A DNA stretch of 64,000 nucleotides from Cytobacillus oceanisediminis. Its GTDB lineage: Bacteria > Bacillota > Bacilli > Bacillales > Cytobacillaceae. The stretch spans positions 5,271,001-5,335,000 of the forward strand of contig NZ_CP065511.1 in assembly GCF_022811925.1 (NCBI RefSeq), in the 5' to 3' direction. A program made the translations under genes and the position numbers. A model generated the notes under the pieces. That model saw nothing but the letters and a program-made list of their open reading frames with translations, was not told the DNA's origin and did no database searches. Positions 34,268 through 43,440 of this stretch are shown here, one piece after another. Position 1 is the first letter of the stretch. Each line of letters begins with the position of its first letter.

Positions 34268-34759
34268 TCATTTCTCCATATATTCCTCTAACAGCTCTTT
34301 AAAAAGCTTATTCAATTCCTTATTTTTCTGCTCCTTCAGCCATTCCACCTGGTTAATGGGCAGGGTTAGTTTAAGTGTGATTTTTTCATTCGGCATTTCT
34401 ACTTTTCGAATTTCTTCTAATGTAATGCCCGCCTCAATATCCGGAAAGTCCAGATGGTCCTCACTTATTCTTAAAACATCTTCGTATGACTCCTCCGGGT
34501 CAAGTTCGCAAAATAAGCTTAACCTTGGCAGCTTGCCCGGCACAGATTTTAGAAACATAAATGAACTTAGTGTTCGCCCATCTTCCAATTCAATTTCCGT
34601 GATCAGACTTTCCCTGTCTTGATATTTTCTTAGAGTAACCTCGCTCACAATCAGATCCACTTCCAGGGTACTTCCTGCAGACGATTCAAAAATATAGATG
34701 GCACTGTTAAACACATAGATTTCTTCCCCATCGAGGTTTATTGATTTTATACCAGCCAT
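34268..34759 (-). CDS. Hypothetical protein
   Basis: 163 residues from ATG 34759 (MAGIKSINLDG), which has a strong GGAGG seven bases upstream. The longer frame to 34804 translates that ribosome site as FGGAG and has no site of its own. The body is strand-rich and acidic, with a lysine/glutamate-rich C-terminal helix. Not recognised. No signal peptide or membrane segment. It is convergent with the lipase-domain gene, separated by two hairpins; there is no evidence it belongs to that system. Confidence 0.7.
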   Translation of the reverse strand: MAGIKSINLDGEEIYVFNSAIYIFESSAGSTLEVDLIVSEVTLRKYQDRESLITEIELEDGRTLSSFMFLKSVPGKLPRLSLFCELDPEESYEDVLRISEDHLDFPDIEAGITLEEIRKVEMPNEKITLKLTLPINQVEWLKEQKNKELNKLFKELLEEYMEK

Positions 34760-34846
34760 ACCTGCTCCTCCAAATTTTTTACCATTTATGATTAAATCCA
34801 TCATATCAAAAAGAACAGCAAAAGGGCGGAATCATCCTCAAAAGAA

Positions 34847-34874
34847 AACTGCACACCAGCCATGGTGTGCAGTT
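34847..34874 (-). terminator. Terminator of the 5'-nucleotidase gene
   Basis: AACTGCACACCA (34847-34858) pairs perfectly with TGGTGTGCAGTT (34863-34874); T-rich on the minus strand beyond. Confidence 0.85.
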
Positions 34875-34895
34875 CAATCTGCAATTCTGATTCTA

Positions 34896-36878
34896 CTAAT
34901 AACGATAACTAATCTTTTTAACGTTTTCTGCCCCTCTAATCTCTACTAAATCGCTTTTCTCAACAATAACTTCTTTCACTTCTGCACCGCTAAAATCTAC
35001 GATGATTGGCTCATTCTTTGGTGTTACACGGACACTCACGTTCTTAAGTCCTTTGCCCTGCAATACAGAAGAATTTTTGAGCCAGATGCCGTTTTTGATT
35101 TCTGCGGATTCTTCTACATTAATAAAAGAAACCTTGTTAACTACTAGCTTCTTCTTTTTATCATCAGTAAGATTATATTTCTTTTCAAAATCCAGCTCTG
35201 TTACTGGCGGCAGGCTGTCAACATCTACAATTCTGCCCTCCACTGCTGGTGTGATTGTGCCCAGGCTGGATAGATGTTCGGCAAAGTTTTCCCAGTCAGA
35301 AAGTCCAAGATCTGTTACTCTGCCCTCCTGATAAGCTTTTGCGAAGACTGTATATCCATCTCCGCCTTTGGCTGTGAAAGCATTGGTAGCGATTGTGTAT
35401 GTTTGATTTTCCTGGATTTCTGTGTATGTGCCCTGATCATTTTTATAAGCGATCGAAACTATCCGCTCACCGGCAGGCTTTGTGGAATCAAATTCTACTT
35501 TTGCACCGGACACATGCAGGAAGCCGCCGTTTTCTGCTGGATACTGACCCACACTGATTTCAAAAGCCTCTTTCAGTTCAGCTCCCGTCAGCTCCATAGT
35601 TGCTAATGTGTTGCCAAATGGAAGAACGGTAATCACTTCTCCAACAGTGATTGGCCCTGCATCAATGCCTGCACGAATGCCGCCTCCATTTTGGAGAGCC
35701 ATGATGACATTGCTGTTATACTGCTTGGCTTTTGCAAGCATGCCGTCTGTAATTAGGTTGCCTAGCGCTGTTTCATTTTTCCGTACACTTGGTCCTGTGC
35801 TGTCTCCGCTTGTCCGAGGATTCTCGAGTGCAGTCACAGTTTCTGCACCAATTTCCGTGTTCTTTAATTCCTCTATTTGTGAGGAGTATTTTTCAAGAAG
35901 CACTGCAGCATCAGGATCCTCTGCTTTATCCGATATTTTAACAAGCTCTCCAGCTTGCCCAACTACTGTTCCTGCCTCATCAAATTGTACATCCAGTGTT
36001 CCAAGATAATTATTGTACTGGCCGGCTTGAACAATGACAGTAGGGTCCTTTGCTGCTCCTGTTTCATCCGCTGCCACAACCACTGGCTCATTTAATTGCG
36101 TATGGCTGTGTCCTCCCACAATCACATCAATCCCATCTACCTGAGCAGCCAAAGTTAAATCATTATCCACATTCGGATTATCATCATAACCAATATGAGT
36201 TACAGCCACTATTTTATTGATTCCCATACCCTCAAAAGCTTTTACTGCTTTTTCTGCTTCTTCGATATAGTCTTCGAATGTAACATTACCCGGACTGGAA
36301 ATACTGGCCGTTTCGGCTGTAGTCAAGCCAAAGAATCCTACCTTTTCACCGTTAACTTCTTTGATGATGCCATTATATATTTTTCCATTAGCAGGTTCGC
36401 TTGAAATAACATCACTGAACAAGCCCTGCAGGTTGGCATCCTCAGAAAAATCTACATTTGAACTAACGAATGGGAATTGTGCACCTTTTACAAAGTCAGC
36501 CAGCGCTTTGTGCCCTTCTGCACTTGAACCCAAGTCGAACTCATGATTTCCGAAAGTCATAATATCATAGCCCATCAGGTTCATAAATTCCAGGTCAGCT
36601 TGTCCAAGGAATTTATTAAAATATAATGTTCCGGAAAAAACATCTCCTGCATCAACAAGCAGGGCATCCGGATTAGCTTCTCTTACTTCCTTTACTGCCG
36701 TCACTTTTTTAGCGGCGCTGTCCATATTGGCGTGTGAGTCATTGGTATGCATTAATGATAGTGTAAAATCTGCAGCTGATGATTCATTTGCTGAAACCAA
36801 ACCTGCCGGAACGGCTGTAGAGATGGTTAATGCTGCTGATAAGGCTACTGTTGATAATACTTTAATAGGCAATTTCAT
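34896..36878 (-). CDS. Secreted 5'-nucleotidase / metallophosphatase
   Basis: 660 residues with a Sec signal peptide ending near SANESSA. Metallophosphoesterase domain follows: MHTNDSHAN near 44, DAGDVFSG near 77, FGNHEFDLG near 107, VGGHSHTQL near 255. The 5'-nucleotidase C-terminal domain has LQNGGGIRAGI near 397 and AFTAKGGDGYTVF near 505. Removes phosphate from extracellular nucleotides or splits UDP-sugars. The last 80 residues form an extra domain also found at the end of the adjacent nuclease (WLK.S, GLKN, VKEV, VEIRGAENV). No LPXTG anchor. Downstream of the nuclease gene, forming a DNA-to-nucleoside scavenging pair. Confidence 0.93.
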   Translation of the reverse strand: MKLPIKVLSTVALSAALTISTAVPAGLVSANESSAADFTLSLMHTNDSHANMDSAAKKVTAVKEVREANPDALLVDAGDVFSGTLYFNKFLGQADLEFMNLMGYDIMTFGNHEFDLGSSAEGHKALADFVKGAQFPFVSSNVDFSEDANLQGLFSDVISSEPANGKIYNGIIKEVNGEKVGFFGLTTAETASISSPGNVTFEDYIEEAEKAVKAFEGMGINKIVAVTHIGYDDNPNVDNDLTLAAQVDGIDVIVGGHSHTQLNEPVVVAADETGAAKDPTVIVQAGQYNNYLGTLDVQFDEAGTVVGQAGELVKISDKAEDPDAAVLLEKYSSQIEELKNTEIGAETVTALENPRTSGDSTGPSVRKNETALGNLITDGMLAKAKQYNSNVIMALQNGGGIRAGIDAGPITVGEVITVLPFGNTLATMELTGAELKEAFEISVGQYPAENGGFLHVSGAKVEFDSTKPAGERIVSIAYKNDQGTYTEIQENQTYTIATNAFTAKGGDGYTVFAKAYQEGRVTDLGLSDWENFAEHLSSLGTITPAVEGRIVDVDSLPPVTELDFEKKYNLTDDKKKKLVVNKVSFINVEESAEIKNGIWLKNSSVLQGKGLKNVSVRVTPKNEPIIVDFSGAEVKEVIVEKSDLVEIRGAENVKKISYRY

Positions 36879-36921
36879 GAATTGCTGCTCCTTTCAGATG
36901 CGAATTTTTTAAAATGAGGAT

Positions 36922-36951
36922 TGAAAGCCGAAGTATTAAACTCCGGCTTCA
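36922..36951 (-). terminator. Hairpin between nuclease and nucleotidase genes
   Basis: GAAAGCCG (36923-36930) pairs with CGGCTTC (36944-36950). No long T-run follows on the minus strand, so termination may be partial. Confidence 0.5.
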
Positions 36952-36955
36952 AATG

Positions 36956-39736
36956 CTATGCTGCTTCCTCTTCCTCATATGGAGACTCTATTTCTTCCCC
37001 ATCCGAATCTTTGAAAATAATATGAGACGGATCCGCTTTTTTCCCAAGTGTCCATTTCTGGACATTTTCGGCACCGCGGATTTCCACAACTTTGCTGCTT
37101 TCGATCATGACTTCTTTTATATCTGATCCTGTTAATTCGACAATTGCTCCTTTGTTGGCAGAGCTGATGACCACTTTTGTATTTTTTAGGCCTTCGCCTT
37201 TAACTGCGGCGGATTTCTTCAGCCACAAACCTTGCGAGAGGCTGGATGTTCCATCCATTATAACCAAGGCATTATTTGGTCCAACAACGAATTTCTTCGC
37301 GTGGTAGTTTACTAGATTGAAAACATGATCATATTTAGGCTCTTCCGGTTTAACTGCCGGCTTTAAGCTTGTCTGAATCATGACAGGGTCATGGTCACTT
37401 GCACGGCCGTGTTCTTCCATGAAACCTGAGTTAATATGAAGAATATCAACTTCTGTTTTCTTGGCAAGGTTGTTGGATACTAAAATATGATCCAGCACCT
37501 GTGCATTTCCCTGGTAGTTGTACGTATAGCGCTCTTCTGCCGGCACTTTTTCAATCATGTTGGTTAATTCATCGCCCTTTAATGCCTTTATAGGATTGGA
37601 GAATTCAAAATCGTTAAAGTCGCCAAGCAGAACGATATTGGCTTTTGGATCTTCCGCATTAACATCCTTTACGAAACCGTTAACCACGTTAGCGATTTTC
37701 ATGCGCTGAATTTCACTGTTTAAGACGGGTGGCTGCACTTTGCCGAATAACGGAAGATCTCCGCCTTTCGAGTTAAAATGGTTTGCTACGACAATAACGC
37801 TTTCGCCCTGGAATTCGAACTGGGCCGCCAATGCTTTGCGGCTATCTTCAAATGCTTCATTGGCCGGATCAATGCGTCCTGGGTTTAGTGTCAGTTTGCC
37901 GTTTTCAAAATCAACTGCATCCGTTGCTGACCCTTTTTCGCCTTCCGATAATGTTACCCTTTCAGCGTTATAAAGGAAGCCGACACGGATGTTACCTCCC
38001 GGCTGGCCGCCATCCTGTTTATCTTCTGGGGCGATGTCTGTGTATGTGTAAGCTGGACCGCCCAGTTCTTTTATTTTTTCAATCAATAATGCTGCACTTA
38101 GATCCGCTTCTGTTGTGCCGCTATCTGTTGGTCCGTCATTATCCTGAACCTCTGTCAGACCAATGATATCCGGCTGCTTCATATTATCAACAATAGCTTC
38201 TGCTAATCTAGTAACCTTTTCCGCATCCGTTTTTATTGAGAAGTTTTCAACATTATAAGATGCGATGGTTAATTGATCTTCTTCAGGAACAAGACTTGTT
38301 TCCTCTCTTACTGCAGGGCCTTCTACAAATTCAGGCAATGAGTCTGCGTCACTTAGAACTTTATAGTTGCTGAATCCGTAGCTGACAACACCCTGGATGC
38401 TGCCTTTAAAGCTGTCTCCCATTTTGGCAACAAAATCTTCATCATTAATATCCAATGTGATTCTCTCAGGATTATAATCATTTTCTGAGATGCGGAGTCC
38501 GCCTGCCGCTGTATTTGTATCCACGTCTCCCGGGACGACTACAAGTTCACCGTATTTTTGCGGCGCAACTACTTTAGGGTTGTCTACTTGAACAAGCATT
38601 CCTTCCAGGCTTTCATAGAAATCAATTCCATCCTGCTCTGGATCAAACTCACCAAAGCTGTCATTATCGATCACTTCAATTGGCAAGTTCTCATTACTCA
38701 GAATGACTGGAGCAGGAAGCTCCTGGCCTGACGCTATTTTATTGATTGCTGAAGCATTAATTTCAGTTACAGGCAAATCTGTCTCCAGTTTTTCAGCATA
38801 GCCGTCAAGCACCCATTCTTTAATTTGCCCTGTTACTGCTACCACATCGCCCGCTTGTGCACCGTGATTTTTCTTATAAACGAGAATTCCTTCAGAAGTA
38901 TTAGGGTCTTGGTCAGGCTGCAGATCCTGCATATAGAAATTGTTTGCATCTGCCACTTTTGTGACGATGCCTTCCACATCCGCAGCATATTGGTTGGCAT
39001 ATTCGGAATAATGTCCTGCACCTTGAATATCATGAATGCGAAGTCCGCCTAATGCAGGCGTATAAGTAAATTCAGCTACTCTGCTGTCTGTTAAACCTTC
39101 TTTGACAGCAAAGGCTTTAATGGTTGTTCTTTCATTAATGACAATCGGATCAGTATATGTATCACTTTGAGAAGTCGGCTCTGATCCATCCACCGTGTAA
39201 TGAATTACTGCTCCTTCCGTTTCTGTCGATAAAACAACACCTGTTCCCTGCTTAACTGGACCTGATTCAGGGGAAGCTGTTACTGCTGAAACTTGTGTTG
39301 GGTCTGTTTCTACCACCCATGAATAAGCTGATGAGTTCTTTAATCCTGGAACTGTAAAGTAGGCTTCCAGTGAACCGGTAATTTGAACTTTCTTTCCAAG
39401 GTTATCAGGGTTGTCCACCAGGTTTAATCCTGATCTCACATACCCGCTCGGAAGCTGAACCGGCAGTATTTTACCGGGATCTGTTTCATCGGGTGAGTCT
39501 GCAATGGCAATATTGGTTGCTATTGTAAACGGACCGCTATGGCTATAGCTTGAAGTACTTTTCGTAACTCCAACAATATAACCCTCGACTGTGGCAACTC
39601 CGTTATTATCCTCAATAGCTTCTGCCACAGACTTCACTTCTTCTGCACTTGCCGTGGCAAAAGGACTAAAAAGACTAAGAATCAAAGCAAAAACACTAAT
39701 AAAGCTAAGCAACTTTTTCCGCTGCTTTCCAATCAT
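36956..39736 (-). CDS. Secreted multidomain endonuclease/exonuclease/phosphatase protein
   Basis: 926 residues. Start ATG 39736 (MIGKQRKK) has AGGAG eight bases upstream; GTG 39745 is too close to it. Order of domains: signal peptide (1-31, ending TASAE), OB-fold-like region (about 35-140), chitobiase-type C-terminal domain (about 150-225, HYTVDGSEPTSQSDTYTDP), a second OB-like region (to about 450), EEP nuclease domain (ASYNVENFS near 490, GLTEVQDNDG, NHFNSKGGD, LGDFNDFEFSNP, HILVSNNL, RASDHDP) and a C-terminal domain shared with the nucleotidase. Reminiscent of YhcR-type extracellular nucleases. Degrades DNA or RNA outside the cell. Confidence 0.92.
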   Translation of the reverse strand: MIGKQRKKLLSFISVFALILSLFSPFATASAEEVKSVAEAIEDNNGVATVEGYIVGVTKSTSSYSHSGPFTIATNIAIADSPDETDPGKILPVQLPSGYVRSGLNLVDNPDNLGKKVQITGSLEAYFTVPGLKNSSAYSWVVETDPTQVSAVTASPESGPVKQGTGVVLSTETEGAVIHYTVDGSEPTSQSDTYTDPIVINERTTIKAFAVKEGLTDSRVAEFTYTPALGGLRIHDIQGAGHYSEYANQYAADVEGIVTKVADANNFYMQDLQPDQDPNTSEGILVYKKNHGAQAGDVVAVTGQIKEWVLDGYAEKLETDLPVTEINASAINKIASGQELPAPVILSNENLPIEVIDNDSFGEFDPEQDGIDFYESLEGMLVQVDNPKVVAPQKYGELVVVPGDVDTNTAAGGLRISENDYNPERITLDINDEDFVAKMGDSFKGSIQGVVSYGFSNYKVLSDADSLPEFVEGPAVREETSLVPEEDQLTIASYNVENFSIKTDAEKVTRLAEAIVDNMKQPDIIGLTEVQDNDGPTDSGTTEADLSAALLIEKIKELGGPAYTYTDIAPEDKQDGGQPGGNIRVGFLYNAERVTLSEGEKGSATDAVDFENGKLTLNPGRIDPANEAFEDSRKALAAQFEFQGESVIVVANHFNSKGGDLPLFGKVQPPVLNSEIQRMKIANVVNGFVKDVNAEDPKANIVLLGDFNDFEFSNPIKALKGDELTNMIEKVPAEERYTYNYQGNAQVLDHILVSNNLAKKTEVDILHINSGFMEEHGRASDHDPVMIQTSLKPAVKPEEPKYDHVFNLVNYHAKKFVVGPNNALVIMDGTSSLSQGLWLKKSAAVKGEGLKNTKVVISSANKGAIVELTGSDIKEVMIESSKVVEIRGAENVQKWTLGKKADPSHIIFKDSDGEEIESPYEEEEAA

Positions 39737-39927
39737 GTAATCCACTCCTATTTCCTTATTTTAAACGTTTACATGACACTACCATTCTAGTAAATCACTC
39801 TTCTTTTTGGCATACAATCTGATATTTGTAAAAATTGAGTAAATAAGTAAAAATGAGAAAATACTCCCGAACACAAATAGGCTTAAAAACCCAGAATACG
39901 CACCGGAGTTATTTTTTTCCAAACAAA

Positions 39928-39957
39928 AAGAGAATCCCCGCCAGGAAGATTCTCTTC
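39928..39957 (-). terminator. Terminator of the LysM-3D gene
   Basis: AAGAGAATC (39928-39936) pairs with GATTCTCTT (39948-39956); T-rich tract on the minus strand. Confidence 0.85.
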
Positions 39958-39964
39958 ATTTCTA

Positions 39965-40531
39965 TTATTTATAAACTTTAATTGTTACCGTTTTGCTGCC
40001 CCATTGCAGGGCTTTCTGTTTGTTTGGAATGAAGACGTCAATTTTATTGCCTCTTACTGCAGAGCCTTTGTCCCCTGCAATTGCCTCTCCATATCCAGGC
40101 ACATATACCTTTGATCCTAGTGGAATAACCTTCGGATCCACCGAAATAACCTTGGCATTCGGGTTCTTTTTCAGGTTGATTCCTGTATAAGTAATGCCGC
40201 TGCACCCTTTGCAGCTGGCAGTGTAGGCAGTCGCTTTCACTTTAATTTCTTTATATGCTTTCGTTGATGCAGCCTTTACAGCTGTCTTTTTAGGTGCCGC
40301 AGCTTTTGCTGAAGCTCCAGTTACTTTTAGCACTTGCTTAGGTTTAATTGTATCTGATTTTAATTTATTCCAGGATTTGATTTGGTTAACGGTAACATTA
40401 TGTTTTTTAGAGATCGCCCAAAGCGTGTCCCCTTTTTTTACTGTATACGTATTTCCTGCGGCTGAAGTGACATTGGAAAATCCAAACGATAGAAAAACAG
40501 CTGTGATTAGATAGATTACTAATTTCTTCAT
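39965..40531 (-). CDS. yocH: LysM and 3D domain cell-wall protein, YocH-like
   Basis: 188 residues: Sec signal peptide (1-24), one LysM peptidoglycan-binding repeat (YTVKKGDTLWAISKK, about 29-72), an alanine/lysine linker and a C-terminal 3D domain of MltA-like lytic transglycosylases. The 3D aspartates are seen in VISVDPKVIPLG, AGDKGSAV and KIDVF. B. subtilis YocH has two LysM repeats, so this is a shorter variant. Secreted, it acts on the cell wall. Start ATG has AAAGGAG upstream. No convincing WalR box was found in the upstream region. Confidence 0.88.
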   Translation of the reverse strand: MKKLVIYLITAVFLSFGFSNVTSAAGNTYTVKKGDTLWAISKKHNVTVNQIKSWNKLKSDTIKPKQVLKVTGASAKAAAPKKTAVKAASTKAYKEIKVKATAYTASCKGCSGITYTGINLKKNPNAKVISVDPKVIPLGSKVYVPGYGEAIAGDKGSAVRGNKIDVFIPNKQKALQWGSKTVTIKVYK

Positions 40532-40691
40532 GATATCTCCTTTATGTCCCTTGATAGGAACATATTAACACCGGAAGATAACAGAGAGATTTCAGTAAAA
40601 CTCTTTTTTTGTTACAAATAAATGCGCTTTTAATATATTTGTAATATAAATTACCAGATTTTCATTCTAACTTTCCAGCAGAACTAAATAA

Positions 40692-40724
40692 GGCACCTTT
40701 TCCCGCTTGTGCAGGAAAGGTGCC
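40692..40724 (-). terminator. Terminator of the SleB-type hydrolase gene
   Basis: GGCACCTTTTCC (40692-40703) pairs with GGAAAGGTGCC (40714-40724) with one bulged base. Confidence 0.8.
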
Positions 40725-40729
40725 CCATT

Positions 40730-41347
40730 TTAGTAGGCAAAGTTGTGACTGCCGATTTGTTTAATGACTGTTCTAGTAAATATCCATTGATCTGTAGCTG
40801 TATAAGGATTGTAATAATAGACTGCACCGCCGGTAGGGTCCCATCCATCAAAAGCATCTCTTACTGCCTGATAAGCTTCAGCATCAGGCTGCAGCCAGTA
40901 CTGCCCGTCATTCACAGCTGTAATGGCATTCTTTTGGAAAATCACATTGGAGAGAGTATCCGGGAATTCATTGGACTCCATACGATTAAGAACGACAGCT
41001 GCAACTGCCACTTGGCCTTCATAGCTTTCCCCGCGGGCTTCTCCATAAACGACATGGGCCAGCATGTCCACATTCCTAAGCATTTCTGCCGTGTTAACTC
41101 CAACAATGCCATCAGCCTCTAAACCAAAGTCATATTGAAAGTTTCTTACTGCATTCTCTGTTACCGTTCCATAATACCCTGTATTGTCTGTATTAAAATA
41201 ACCAAGCTTTTGTAATGCTGATTGAATATATGTAACTTCCGGACCTGCAGATCCATTCTTTAGAACAGCTGCTTCTGCCTCGGGCTGGCTGAAGCTAAGA
41301 ACAAATACCATTGCGGCAGCGGCCGCAATCCACTTTATGTAATTCAT
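40730..41347 (-). CDS. Cell wall hydrolase, peptidoglycan-binding plus SleB domain (YkvT-like)
   Basis: 205 residues from ATG 41347 (MNYIKWIAA), with AAGGAG seven bases upstream; the longer frame to 41461 has no such site. Signal peptide (1-26, EAEA), peptidoglycan-binding domain 1 (GSAGPEVTYIQSALQKLGYF, about 30-85) and Hydrolase_2/SleB catalytic domain (MLAHVVYGEARGES near 92, AVAAVVLNRMES near 112, to the end). The glutamate in YGEARGE is the probable catalytic residue. SleB itself degrades spore cortex; the shorter size and gene context resemble B. subtilis YkvT, so cortex lysis is possible but not certain. Confidence 0.88.
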   Translation of the reverse strand: MNYIKWIAAAAAMVFVLSFSQPEAEAAVLKNGSAGPEVTYIQSALQKLGYFNTDNTGYYGTVTENAVRNFQYDFGLEADGIVGVNTAEMLRNVDMLAHVVYGEARGESYEGQVAVAAVVLNRMESNEFPDTLSNVIFQKNAITAVNDGQYWLQPDAEAYQAVRDAFDGWDPTGGAVYYYNPYTATDQWIFTRTVIKQIGSHNFAY

Positions 41348-41480
41348 TTGAACACTCCTTATGTATTTTTGTTTTCTTAGAGCAGACTGTCCTCCTTTTG
41401 AAAAGGTAATAAGTTCACCTTTGCTTGTTTCCCTATAAGACCAAGCAGAAAACTCGGTCAAATGGTTTATTTTCCGGACC

Positions 41481-41496
41481 GGGACAAAGGGACAGG
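41481..41496. repeat. Partial GGGACA dispersed element
   Basis: GGGACAAAGGGACAGG, the left half of the element seen complete at 34154 and 56342. The right TGTCCC half is missing. Confidence 0.45.
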
Positions 41497-41550
41497 TCGA
41501 GGTTACTGCAGAATTTTTTTCAATAGGAATTCACTTTTGGTAAACAAATA

Positions 41551-41574
41551 GGCCGCTCTCTATAGAGAACGGCT
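41551..41574 (-). terminator. Hairpin after the chemoreceptor gene
   Basis: GGCCGCTCTC and GAGAACGGCT form a ten-base stem with one mismatch around a TATA loop; downstream minus-strand bases are moderately T-rich. Confidence 0.6.
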
Positions 41575-41580
41575 CCCATT

Positions 41581-43317
41581 TTATATTTTAAACTTTTCGA
41601 CCGACTGTTCCAGCTGTTTAGAAAGCATACTCAGCTGAACGGTCAGCTCTGATATCTTTTCTACCGCATCCTCCTGCTGGTCTGTTGAGGCTGCAACCTG
41701 GCGGGAAATTTGTGCTGTGTCTTTAGATAGACCCGCAAATTCATCAATAGATGCAGAAATCTCTTCTGACCCGGCAGAGAGCTCTTCAGTTACGGCAGAA
41801 ACCTCCTGTATTTCACCAGTAACTCCTTCAACAGCATGCAATATCTGATTGAATTTCTCACCGGCACTATTGACCAGGGCTGTACCTTCTTCAACTTTAC
41901 CAGAGCCCGCATGCATATTTCCGACTGCCTGTTCAATGGATAATCTGAAGTGATTTAGCTTTTCGGCAATTTGTGCAGCAGATGCTTTTGAACCTTCTGC
42001 CAGCTTTTTAACCTCCTGGGATACAACCGCGAAGCCTTTGCCATGTTCGCCTGCCCTTGCTGCTTCAATGGCTGCATTTAATGCAAGCAGATTGGTTTGC
42101 TCCGCTATGCCTGAAATCAAGTTCACAATATCTTCAATTTCAATAGCCTGCGTACCCAGCTCTTCTATAAATAGGGATGAATCATTTACAGTCTCTTTAA
42201 TCTCATTGATTTGCCGGATGATGGATTGGATTTCATCAAATCCTTCTTTTACCTGCTGTGTAACTGTATTGGATTGTTCGCTCACATCTGTCGAAGCTTC
42301 CGCAATACGCTGTATGCCTATGGCCATTTCTTCTATTGCTTTTGCAGACTCCTCACTTCTGATCAGCTGTGTATCAGTAGCCCCTGCCACTTCCTGAATC
42401 CCTCTGACAATCAGGCTGCTGGCCTGGCTGATTTCTTCCATTTTATTTTCTATTTTACCCGAAGAGACCAGGAGTGCTTCGGAAGATGCTTTTATATCTT
42501 CAACCATCACTTTTGTATGATGCGTCATTTTTTTGAATGACTCTGTAACAAAACCAATTTCGTCATTCCCTTTTACCTTAATGGAATTAGCCTTCTCTTC
42601 TGCTCCCCGAAGGTCTCCACCAGCCATCAATTGAGCTGCTGAACTGATATTCTGCAGCGGGTGCAGTCTTTTTTTGACGAACCAGGCCAGGATGGCAACA
42701 ACTGCAAGGATTAACAGTACATTTATCACCAGGTTCATAGGGAGCTCTTTTTGCAGTACTTGATCTGCAATACTATTAACATTCTCTGCATTGATGTCGA
42801 CACCCAATATCCCAATTATTTTTCCATCGGCCTTAATTGGTACGAACGCTGAAAGATAGTCTCCATATTCCGGATCATGAACGATCGGTGAGCTTGATGC
42901 TTTTCCATCCAGAACAGGAGCAATATCTTCATATGTTGCAGCTGTTGTCGGTGTTTTAATGTCTGCAGCAATATCCGAGTCATTCGGCAGGCCATCAACC
43001 ATTATATAGAGTTCTTTCTTCTCGGAATCAGCCATTAAAGTATAAACGTAAAACGCACCTGTTTTCTCACGAAAATCATTCAGCTGTTCCCGAAGGTCCC
43101 AATAAGCCTCAGACTGATCGGGATTCTTCAAAAAATCCTCATACTTCTCTGTTTCCATTTTTGAAGCTATATTGTCTGCAATGCTTAAACTAAAATTTTC
43201 AATAGAGGACTCTACTGAATTTTTGGTACTTAAGTAGAGCATAGCAATATTGCCGAGTAAAACAATTGCCATTCCAAGAGCCATGACCAATGCAATTCTA
43301 GCGCTGAGCTTTTTCAT
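41581..43317 (-). CDS. Methyl-accepting chemotaxis protein (membrane, extracellular sensor)
   Basis: 578 residues from ATG 43317 ([10 protein letters not shown]), with GGAG eight bases upstream. Two membrane helices (about 8-30 and 190-212) flank an extracellular sensor of the Cache type ([20 protein letters not shown], then [28 protein letters not shown]). HAMP domain follows (about 212-265), then the methyl-accepting signalling domain with the hairpin tip [20 protein letters not shown] near 415. Ligand is unknown. Monocistronic. Confidence 0.95.
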   Translation of the reverse strand: MKKLSARIALVMALGMAIVLLGNIAMLYLSTKNSVESSIENFSLSIADNIASKMETEKYEDFLKNPDQSEAYWDLREQLNDFREKTGAFYVYTLMADSEKKELYIMVDGLPNDSDIAADIKTPTTAATYEDIAPVLDGKASSSPIVHDPEYGDYLSAFVPIKADGKIIGILGVDINAENVNSIADQVLQKELPMNLVINVLLILAVVAILAWFVKKRLHPLQNISSAAQLMAGGDLRGAEEKANSIKVKGNDEIGFVTESFKKMTHHTKVMVEDIKASSEALLVSSGKIENKMEEISQASSLIVRGIQEVAGATDTQLIRSEESAKAIEEMAIGIQRIAEASTDVSEQSNTVTQQVKEGFDEIQSIIRQINEIKETVNDSSLFIEELGTQAIEIEDIVNLISGIAEQTNLLALNAAIEAARAGEHGKGFAVVSQEVKKLAEGSKASAAQIAEKLNHFRLSIEQAVGNMHAGSGKVEEGTALVNSAGEKFNQILHAVEGVTGEIQEVSAVTEELSAGSEEISASIDEFAGLSKDTAQISRQVAASTDQQEDAVEKISELTVQLSMLSKQLEQSVEKFKI

Positions 43318-43440
43318 ATATTTCACTCCGTTAGTAAATATTTCATATATGGATTATAACTTTTAACCCAGTTAAATAGCACTAGAAAAATCAGGAAATA
43401 CACAAAAAATACTGAAACCATTTTGGCTCCAGCATCTCTC

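Noticed and set aside
40532..40700. WalR box upstream of the YocH-like gene
   Set aside because: Only single TGTAAC/TGTAAT-like halves found, without the TGTWAH-N5-TGTWAH spacing.
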